DNA from: CAMCXT01 sp040403315 | Lineage (GTDB): Bacteria; Bacteroidota; Bacteroidia; M30B66 | Assembly (NCBI GenBank): GCA_040403315.1 | Contig: JBBAKX010000009.1 | Location: 1-64,000, forward strand | Direction: 5' to 3' | Length of the DNA: 64,000 nt | Shown: positions 20,063-27,700 of the stretch, piece by piece | Numbering within the stretch: position 1 is the stretch's first letter | Layout of the letters: the number at the start of each line of letters is the position of its first letter | Position numbers and translations under genes: made by a program | The notes under the pieces: model-generated | The model's database searches: none | Told to the model about the DNA's origin: nothing | Seen by the model: the letters and a program-made list of their open reading frames with translations, nothing else

Positions 20063-21223
20063 ATGAATGCACTTTTTCAACACAGGACGAAAATCCTAGC
20101 AGAATACGATGGATCATTGCCATTGGCTATTTTCTTGAAACAATATTTCAGGCAATTTCCAGTACTGGGGAGTCGCGACCGTCGTATTTTATCGGCAATG
20201 ACATACTCGCATTATCGCGCTGGTAAAGCATTCAAAGGTTTAGAAAACGAACAACAAACATCTGCCGAATTGTTACTCTGCGAACAAGATGGAATAGAAT
20301 ATCAACGTGTTTTGAAAGTTGCAAGCACCCTTCCCGCCGGGGCAGCGCTCAACACACGCATAGAGCACTTGAATACTTTGGGCATTTCAACCCATTTAGA
20401 TGAAATTCTTCCCGAAGGAGTTCAATTGTCGGATAATGTTAATAGCCAACATTGGCTCGAAAGAATCTTAGGCAGAACCTCAGTTTTCATCAAGCCTGAA
20501 AAAGGTGCAGAAAAAGACATCCGAAAGCGTCTCGAAAAATCGAATATCGCGTTTGAAACTGGCGATCAAGGTGAATTCAAACTTCGTCAGGGCATTCAGT
20601 TAGAATCGATTCTCGAACCTAAATCGTATCGGGTTCAAGATTGGGCTTCTCAGCAAATTGCGCATTACCTTCCAAAGGAAAATCTAGCTTTCATTTGGGA
20701 TGTTTGTGCAGGCGCTGGTGGAAAATCGTTGATCCTCAGCGAACAATTTCCTAAAGCACATTTATTGGTTTCGGATGTTCGGCCAACCATTCTTCGAAAC
20801 TTGGAAGAAAGATTTAAGTTGCATCGCCGAAACCTTCCACAAATGTTAGAAATTGATCTTACGCAGTTGCCTACGGATATTGATCCTTTGGAAGGAAAAA
20901 AAGCTGACCTGATCGTTTGCGATGTTCCATGTTCAGGCTCTGGAACCTGGGGAAGAACGCCCGAACAAGCATGGTTCTTTGATCCAGAAACCTTGAAGGA
21001 TTTCCAAGAGAAACAACAAAAAATCACTTTACGTGCAGCCGATTTTCTATCGGAAAACGGTACGTTGATCTACATTACTTGTTCAGTTTTTTCGTCCGAA
21101 AATGAAGAAAACACGAAAAAGATTTGTGAAGTCGGGGGATTGAAAATCATCCAAGAAACAATTGTAAACGGGTTCGAAAATCAAGCCGATTGTCTATTTG
21201 TATCGGTTCTTAAAAAAGTTTAA
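20063..21223 (+). CDS. RsmB/NOP2-family rRNA (cytosine-C5) methyltransferase
   Basis: 386 residues. The C-terminal Rossmann domain has the SAM-binding DVCAGAGGKSLIL, LVSDVRPTIL (acidic motif II) and the two family cysteines: CDVPCSGSGTWGRTPE (motif IV) and YITCSVFSSEN (motif VI). The N-terminal part resembles the NusB-like and RNA-binding region of RsmB (SRDRRILSAMTYSHYR). It probably methylates 16S or 23S rRNA at a cytosine. I use the ATG at 20063; a TTG three codons upstream is in frame but less likely. The next gene starts 4 bases after the stop. Confidence 0.9.
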   Translation: MNALFQHRTKILAEYDGSLPLAIFLKQYFRQFPVLGSRDRRILSAMTYSHYRAGKAFKGLENEQQTSAELLLCEQDGIEYQRVLKVASTLPAGAALNTRIEHLNTLGISTHLDEILPEGVQLSDNVNSQHWLERILGRTSVFIKPEKGAEKDIRKRLEKSNIAFETGDQGEFKLRQGIQLESILEPKSYRVQDWASQQIAHYLPKENLAFIWDVCAGAGGKSLILSEQFPKAHLLVSDVRPTILRNLEERFKLHRRNLPQMLEIDLTQLPTDIDPLEGKKADLIVCDVPCSGSGTWGRTPEQAWFFDPETLKDFQEKQQKITLRAADFLSENGTLIYITCSVFSSENEENTKKICEVGGLKIIQETIVNGFENQADCLFVSVLKKV

Positions 21224-21226
21224 TCG

Positions 21227-22030
21227 ATGAAACGCTGCATTTTTCTGCTTCTGTACTTTGCATTTTTTAATGTATCAGTTGCGCAGCACAATTGCATTGA
21301 TTTAAGGAATTTTATTTCCTTAGATTCTGTATACAAAGCTTCCAATCTTGAAGGCACAATGCTCATTTTCGATGCCAAGCAGAACATCAATTATTGCTAT
21401 AATTCCTCCAATTTCAACGTTCGCTACTCCCCTGCTTCCACTTTCAAGATATTTAACACGCTGGTGGCTTTCGAAACAGGTATCGTGAAGGATTCATCCA
21501 CAACCATTTCTTGGGATAAAAAAATCCGAAAGCCAGATTATTGGAACCAAGATCTCAGTATCAAACGAGCCTTTCGTTATTCAGCCGTTTGGGCTTACCA
21601 GAGTTTAGCCCGGCAAGCGGGATACGCAAACTTCTCGAAATGGATGAAAGCATGCAATTATGGTAATGCGAAATGCGAAGGTGCAATTGATCAATTTTGG
21701 CTGAACGATTCCCTGAAGATTACCGTTGATGAACAGTTGAACTTCCTAAAGCAACTTAAAGAAAACAAACTACCGTTTTCGGAAAAGGCGGTTCGACAAA
21801 CCAAGGAAATCATGTTTGAAGAAAAAACTTCCAAGGGAAATCTTTTCGCAAAAACAGGCTGGGCAGGAAACGATAAGCAAGACTTGGGTTGGTATATTGG
21901 TTGGATCGAAAACGACAAGCAGCTATTGTATTTCGTTCAATTAATCACTAGCGACGACCTCAACAACTCAAAATTTGCTGGTTCGAGAAAGGAGATTTCT
22001 CTTTCGATTCTCAATAAATTGATGGATTAA
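21227..22030 (+). CDS. Class D (OXA-type) beta-lactamase
   Basis: 267 residues with signal peptide MKRCIFLLLYFAFFNVSVAQ. All class D landmarks are present: S71-T-F-K74 (in SPASTFKIFN, the acyl-ester serine and the lysine that is carboxylated), S119-A-V121, Y145-G-N147, W158 (which stabilises the carbamate) and K209-T-G211 (AKTGWAG). It would hydrolyse beta-lactams in the periplasm. A BlaR/MecR sensor domain is excluded by the short length. It lies 3 bp after the methyltransferase stop and may be co-transcribed with it. No mobile element is nearby, so it looks like a resident chromosomal gene. Substrate range cannot be read from the sequence. Confidence 0.92.
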   Translation: MKRCIFLLLYFAFFNVSVAQHNCIDLRNFISLDSVYKASNLEGTMLIFDAKQNINYCYNSSNFNVRYSPASTFKIFNTLVAFETGIVKDSSTTISWDKKIRKPDYWNQDLSIKRAFRYSAVWAYQSLARQAGYANFSKWMKACNYGNAKCEGAIDQFWLNDSLKITVDEQLNFLKQLKENKLPFSEKAVRQTKEIMFEEKTSKGNLFAKTGWAGNDKQDLGWYIGWIENDKQLLYFVQLITSDDLNNSKFAGSRKEISLSILNKLMD

Positions 22031-22033
22031 CTC

Positions 22034-22666
22034 CTAAAGCTTGTCTTCCAAAAATGCAACAAGATCATCCTTCGCCAAGTGATGCGTTAAAATGCCCAAT
22101 TCGTTTGCCGATTGAATATGTTGTATTGAATCGTCGATAAACAAAGTATGCTGAGGATCTAATCCGGCATCTTGTAACACATATTCGAAAATCCTAGGAT
22201 CGGGCTTTCTCAAACCAACTTCATAAGATAAATACAGTTGCTCAAAAAAGGGCTCGAGTGATGGCAGTTGAAACTCGTCTAATAAATACCGATTAAACGA
22301 CTCAATATGAAGATCGTTGGTATTTGAAAGTAGAAATATCCTGTGGTTTTCAGCGGCCTTTTCCAAGGTGAACAACCGCTGTTCTGGTAAATCGAGTAAA
22401 ATCGAGTTCCACGCATCAACAATCTGTTCTTTTGCCACACCTTGCAACACCAAACCACTAATAACTTCAACAAATGCTTCGGTCGACAGGTGACCGGTTT
22501 CATAGTCATCCAACAAGTTGCTTTGGGAAGCTTGAGAAAAATAGGAAGAAAAATCTTCAATACCCAGCTTCCTGAATGCCTTTACAGGCAACTGATAATC
22601 AATATTTAATATCACACCACCCAAATCAAAGATGATGGCATCTACGTGCTGACCTTCATGTATCAT
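22034..22666 (-). CDS. HAD-superfamily (subfamily IA) hydrolase
   Basis: 210 residues. HAD motif I is IIFDLGGVILNID (nucleophile Asp, with the second Asp of the usual DxD replaced by Gly, as in YihX-type members). Motif II is FLLSNTND, motif III lies around GLRKPDPRIFEYVL, and motif IV is TLFIDDSIQHIQSA. The helical cap lies between motifs I and II. It is likely a small-molecule phosphatase or haloacid-dehalogenase-like enzyme; the substrate is unknown. It converges on the beta-lactamase gene with a 3-bp gap. Confidence 0.9.
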   Translation of the reverse strand: MIHEGQHVDAIIFDLGGVILNIDYQLPVKAFRKLGIEDFSSYFSQASQSNLLDDYETGHLSTEAFVEVISGLVLQGVAKEQIVDAWNSILLDLPEQRLFTLEKAAENHRIFLLSNTNDLHIESFNRYLLDEFQLPSLEPFFEQLYLSYEVGLRKPDPRIFEYVLQDAGLDPQHTLFIDDSIQHIQSANELGILTHHLAKDDLVAFLEDKL

Positions 22667-22695
22667 TTTGCAAAGTAAACGTGAAGTTTATTCAT

Positions 22696-22726
22696 TTTGC
22701 AAATCTAAGTTGAGCGACTATATTTG
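22696..22726 (+). promoter_or_regulatory. Promoter of the tRNA gene
   Basis: TTTG (22696-22699), 19 bases, then TATATTTG (22719-22726): a perfect Bacteroidota promoter. The start would fall a few bases before the mature tRNA 5' end. Confidence 0.8.
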
Positions 22727-22734
22727 CGCCCCTC

Positions 22735-22807
22735 GGACATGTAGCTCAGGGGTTAGAGCATCGGACTCATAATCCGCGGGTCGCTGGTTCGATTCCAGCC
22801 TTGTCCA
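22735..22807 (+). tRNA. tRNA with CAT anticodon (elongator Met or Ile2)
   Basis: A 73-nt cloverleaf. The acceptor GGACATG pairs with CTTGTCC (one T-T mismatch), the D stem is GCTC/GAGC, the anticodon loop is CTCATAA with CAT at 22768-22770, and the T arm is GCTGG-TTCGATT-CCAGC. The discriminator is A and CCA is not encoded (ACTA follows). A CAT anticodon without initiator features means elongator methionine or an isoleucine tRNA modified to lysidine; I cannot tell these apart by eye. Confidence 0.92.
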
Positions 22808-22810
22808 CTA

Positions 22811-22843
22811 AAAGTCATTCGTTTAAAACGGGTGACTTTTTTT
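22811..22843 (+). terminator. Intrinsic terminator of the tRNA
   Basis: AAAGTCA (22811-22817) pairs with TGACTTT (22833-22839), and inside it CGTTT pairs with AAACG. A run of seven T follows. It starts 4 bases after the tRNA. Confidence 0.85.
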
Positions 22844-22974
22844 ATGGCTCAAATTATCCATAAGATTTTAAACACGTTCGTGCATTATTTTCCAAATACA
22901 GTATTGAACAAGTTATGTTTAATGTTCATTAACGGTAAATGATTCTCTAGAAAAGTGATTGTGCAAATTAATTC

Positions 22975-23589
22975 CTACCGCAGATAGATCAGTAAAATAG
23001 CCAATTGAGGGAGCAAACCTGCAAAGAAACCGGCTCCCACTTGATACGGTGTATGGGCATTGAGAACCAACCTAGAAGAACCCACAACTCCAGCGAATAG
23101 GAAAACCCCAGCGAGCAACCAACGAATATCAATTGGCCAAACGATGGAGCAAAGCAACAAGGATCCGCACAATCCGCCAATGCCTGTCATGTGCATCGAA
23201 ATTTTCCAATAACGGGTAACAACTAAAGTTAGAAGGATCGAAAAAATGCCCGACAATAAAAAGAGGTAATACAAGGCGGGTAAATTAATTTTCGATAGAA
23301 AATAATAATTCACCGAATGAAAGATTACTGCAAATAGCAATGGGTATCGGCGGTCTTCTCGTCGATCAAGCTCAACAGATTGAACGATACCCAATTTTAG
23401 CATCAATAAAATACTGATCACTGGAAGCAAGCAGGTGAACAATGCGATGCAAATGATCACGTACCATTTTACTGCTTCTGGCAACAAGCGAAATGCATAA
23501 AAGGGCAAAGAGAGAAATATAATTGAACCATATAAAGGCATCAACAAAGGTTGAAGTACCCATGAAAAGAAATTTGCAGCTATTCGCAT
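22975..23589 (-). CDS. PAP2-like integral membrane protein
   Basis: About 204 residues with roughly six membrane helices. Parts match the PAP2 (type 2 phosphatidic acid phosphatase) fold: KISMHMTGIGGLCGSLL resembles the second motif and GSSRLVLNAHTPYQVGAGF the third, with Arg and His in the right order, although Asp is replaced by Tyr-Gln. The first motif (KxxxxxxRP) is only weakly seen around LDRREDRRYPLL. It may act on lipid pyrophosphates or phosphatidyl substrates at the membrane, or be a degenerate member. I use the ATG at 23589; a TTG three codons upstream is in frame. Confidence 0.75.
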   Translation of the reverse strand: MRIAANFFSWVLQPLLMPLYGSIIFLSLPFYAFRLLPEAVKWYVIICIALFTCLLPVISILLMLKLGIVQSVELDRREDRRYPLLFAVIFHSVNYYFLSKINLPALYYLFLLSGIFSILLTLVVTRYWKISMHMTGIGGLCGSLLLCSIVWPIDIRWLLAGVFLFAGVVGSSRLVLNAHTPYQVGAGFFAGLLPQLAILLIYLR

Positions 23590-23643
23590 CGTGCACAAAT
23601 ATAACGATGACCAAGCTCGAAACTTTTAAAACAACGATTTAGA

Positions 23644-24159
23644 TTAAATGATAATTAACACCGAAATGATCATCACAATCGTAAGGATGCCCGAACAGTA
23701 GGCTACAATCTCATCGCTTTTGAAAAGCAGTGTGAATAAACTTAAGAATAAAAGCACCACTGGGAAGGCGCAATAACCTTTGTAAACCGGCGGTACAGCT
23801 TCATGCAAAAAGGATTTTCCAGATGTTTCCTGCTTGCCTGAGATTTGAAGTACATGTTTAAAAAATTGCGTTCGACAAATTTCGACCTGAGCATCTGCCT
23901 TTGCATCTTCGAACATGGCTGGTGTTGCTTCAAAAACCGCATGCTGTGTAACGATGTGAAGCTTAAAAATCTCACCACCAAACCGATCCGATTCCTTTTG
24001 AAACAAACGTTTCTGGATTTTATCGGAAGAACATGAAGTCGGTAAAACATAATCAATGAGCAATACAGCCGAAAACAAAGCACAAAGCAATGCGAGCACT
24101 TTCATCGGTCGGAAGAACGGAAGTTCAGTTTGTTCATCATCGTCGCGTTGTTTGTACAT
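23644..24159 (-). CDS. Hypothetical membrane protein
   Basis: 171 residues. One hydrophobic helix lies near the N-terminus (MKVLALLCALFSAVLLIDYV), then about 90 residues that would face the periplasm, then two helices at the end (FPVVLLFLSLFTLLF and ILTIVMIISVLIII). The start is a charged, cytoplasmic MYKQRDDDEQTE. I recognise no family. It lies 55 bp upstream of the PAP2-like gene on the same strand and may share its transcript. Confidence 0.7.
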   Translation of the reverse strand: MYKQRDDDEQTELPFFRPMKVLALLCALFSAVLLIDYVLPTSCSSDKIQKRLFQKESDRFGGEIFKLHIVTQHAVFEATPAMFEDAKADAQVEICRTQFFKHVLQISGKQETSGKSFLHEAVPPVYKGYCAFPVVLLFLSLFTLLFKSDEIVAYCSGILTIVMIISVLIII

Positions 24160-24705
24160 AAGTTACAGCGAATTGATTTACAGCTGATAACGCAGAGTAT
24201 TTTCCACTTATTATCAAAGATAGGTAGAAACCCGATCACTGATTCACCTATGAAACGAACTGAGCAGAAATGGCCGATTTACTCTTTGATCATAAAATGA
24301 TTTTTTAATTACTAAAACACGGATGCATTGATAATCCTCAATTCCAATAATTCAACAAACTCCAAAAAAATCCTCATTGAATTTATATAGGGTGTAACAC
24401 CTATGCCGCGATTGAGTGTGAAAATTGGCGCTCAATTCGCTATTCTACAAAAAACTTACATGGTTTTCAGGACTAGAATTCAGAAATCCCAAGTTAGTTA
24501 TTCTTGAATTTTAGGTTAAATAAACTGATGAAAATACCCGTCAAATAAGGATTTACTGAAGAATTAACTTACTATTTCGCATAGTACACAACAAAGCCGA
24601 AAGCGAACGTCAGATCTTACCTGAGTAAGGGGCAATATCCTGACGGGCGTTTCGCCAGTTGTGCTTACCTCAATTTTGTCATCGAAATAAGTTTTCACAA
24701 ACCAC
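24160..24705. other. Long intergenic region upstream of the repeat adhesin
   Basis: 546 bp, AT-rich, with no gene I can support. Its right end holds the structured segment described at 24603-24655. Confidence 0.5.
24603..24655 (+). ncRNA. Candidate structured leader RNA
   Basis: GCGAA-CGTCAG (24603-24613) pairs with CTGACG (24640-24645) and, after a five-base bulge, TTCGC (24651-24655). Inside, CTTAC-ctga-GTAAG (24616-24629) makes a tetraloop hairpin. The element ends 50 bases before the ATG of the T9SS adhesin. There is no T run, so it is not a terminator. It could be a leader regulating the adhesin or an RNA-stability element. Seen by eye only. Confidence 0.3.
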
Positions 24706-27700
24706 ATGAAAAAAATCTACCAAATTCATGTGTTCTTGATCGGAATACTCATTCTCACGGTTGGGTTGTCGAGTTCACAAGCGACAGCCTTTACCTGGAA
24801 TGGAAACGTATCTTCCGACTGGAACACGAGCGCCAACTGGACTCCTGCAGGAATCCCAGGATTGGCAGACGATGTAACTATTAACGCCAGCGGAGGATCT
24901 TTCAATCCTGCGTGGGCCGAGCTGCCCGGCATCCGTAACATTACGATGTCGTCGAGAACCCTAGACCTTAATGGTTTTGCTTTACAAATTTCAGGAATCG
25001 CAGTGTTTAGCGGCGGTACAGTATCGAATGGCACTATTGTTATTGCGAGCGCCTCCGCTACTTTCTCTGGTACTACTTTCAACGTTCCTATTACTTACAC
25101 AGGCGCTAGAGCATTGTTTCATGGTGGAACTTTTAATGGAGCTGTTACAGTAACAAAAACCGGCGGTGGAACAGATGCTTCCAATGGAAATTGCACTTTC
25201 AATAGCACACTTTCGGTTACGAATAATGATGACAGTCAATACTGTTTCTCCAATCTATCGCCCGACACTTACAATGGTGTTGTAACATACACCAATACTG
25301 GCGCTGGTGGAATCTATCCTGCATATACTGCTGCAGGATCTACTTACAATGAGAACATCGTTGTGAATTGCAGCGGTGCAGGTGGAATTCGATTGGGACA
25401 AAACAACGGAACTTCATCGCTCTTAACTGGGAAACTCATTTCTATCGGCGGTTCAGGATTCAGTTCGGGATCGTTGATTCTTCGATATTTCACTCAAAAT
25501 GGTTCGGCTACTCATTTCTTAACAGGAACTGGTAATGCGTATTTCCAAACCGAAATAGGAACAACGATTAACTGGAGTTTAACCTTAGCATTTCCAAATG
25601 TGCAAATTGCCGGAACCTCTTTTATGAGCGACCTTATCGTTAACAAAACATCAAACACCCAAAACACTTGGAGCGGAGGAAACACTTTTAACGGAACTAC
25701 CCGAATCAACAACAATGGCAACAACAATTTACTGATGGGTACCTTGAATGCAGATGTTTTCAACGGACCATTGTATCTCGACAACAACGCAACTGGGAAT
25801 TACTCCATTTCGTTGTGCCGAGGAGCTGCTGGAAATGAAATAAACCATGACTTGTTTTTGAATAACTCTGCAACAGGTGGAATTTATTTCGGTTTTAGTG
25901 GAGGAGTAACTACAATGCAATCTGGCAGAACCATCAGCCTTTTCAATGATGGCTTCACCAATGGAACATTAACGTTTTCAAGATTCACAAAGCTCGGTAG
26001 TGAACCAACTGATTTTACTCAAAATTCCGGGAATGCAACTTTGGCAATCGTAAACAACTGTATTTTCAACGGAAATATGAACCTCACCTTTCCAAGACTT
26101 AGTCTCAACGGAGGCACGTTCGGAGGATCTGTTTCTTATACTAAAGTTGGAACCGCTGTAGCAACAAGTAATGGAGGAAACATTTTTAATGGTCCTGTAA
26201 GTTTCACCAACGCTACAACTGGAACCATTACACTTGGAGATGTGAATTCTGATATTTTCAACAATACACTTACGATTTCCAATAGCGGAAACTGTGCGTT
26301 TCAACTGGCTAGAACTGGACTTGCGAATCAATTCAATGGAAACATTATTCTAAATTCTTCTGGAACAAGTCAGGGTATTCGCTTCGGACATAACAACGGA
26401 CTTTCTACATTGGCTTCGGGAGCAACACTTGGTTTTGCTACTGCAAGTTCAGGAACAAACATCTTCAGAGGATTCGTGCAAACCAGCGCCGAACAAATGA
26501 ACTATACTTTTACAGGAAATGCTGTTGTTCAATTTGAGGCAAACACTGTTCTAAATGGTGCCTTAACAATTAACGCATCAAATGTGGTTTTCAACGGCGG
26601 TATATTTAATAACAACGTTATTGTAAACCGCACAGGAACAACAGGTAGCACCTCGAATGGGTCTACAACCTTTAATGGTAATTTCACCTTAAATGCAAGT
26701 GGAAATGGGTCTATTACTTATGCAAATTCAGCTGCAGATGTTTACAATGGCAATGTCGCAATAAACAACACCCAAACCTCTGGCGCAGTGAGTTTATGTA
26801 GAACTGGCGCTGGAAACCTAATTAATGGGAACCTGATACTCACTTGCACTTCAACTGGAGGTATCGGATTTGGAAGTGGCGGTGGTATTATCACAATGGC
26901 TGATGGTAGAACTATTTCTTTTGGTGCTGCTGGATACACAACTGGTGCATTGAATTTCAGAGGTTTTGTAAAACAAGGAAACACTGGATTATCATTATCG
27001 CAAACAACTGGAGATGCAACTATCAGCTTCCTTCCAGGCTCGGATATTTCAGGGAATGTAAGTATCAACTTCCCACGCTTCGTGGTCGAGCAAACACACT
27101 TCCGTGGCAATGTTTCTATCACTAAAAACTTAACGGGCAACGACACCAGCCCAGGTGGTTGCACCTTCGACGGAACGCTGTCTGTTACCAATCCAACAGC
27201 TGGTCAAATCGTATTTTCAAATACACAGCCCGATATTTACAGAGGTGCAGTTACCATCAACAATTCAGGAAATACGGTTTTCTACCTTGCTCATGTGGGA
27301 ATTGGTACACAGTTCAATGGAAACCTCATTTTGAATTCAAGCGGAACCAGTCAAGGTATTCGACTTGGACAAAGCACTGGTACTGCTACAATGGCCGATG
27401 GATTTTCAATCCAAGTGGGTGGAATAGGCTTTAATGCTGGAAATTTGTTCATCCGTAACCTCATACAAACAGGAACTACCGCGCAAACTTTTGCTCTAAC
27501 AGGCGCCACTTCACAAGTTTACCTTCAAACAGGAAATATTTTCAATGGTGAAGTAACCGTCACCGCGCCGCAAGTATTCCTTAACGGTAGTCGTTACAAC
27601 AACAACTTAACTGTTACATGCAATTCAACTGGCGCATTTAATTGTAATGGTGGAAATACCTTCATGGGAACTACCAGGTTAAACCACAATGGCACTAACA

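Noticed and set aside
21227..22030. Acquired resistance cassette
   Set aside because: No integron, transposase or repeat borders the beta-lactamase gene, and its base composition matches its neighbours by eye.
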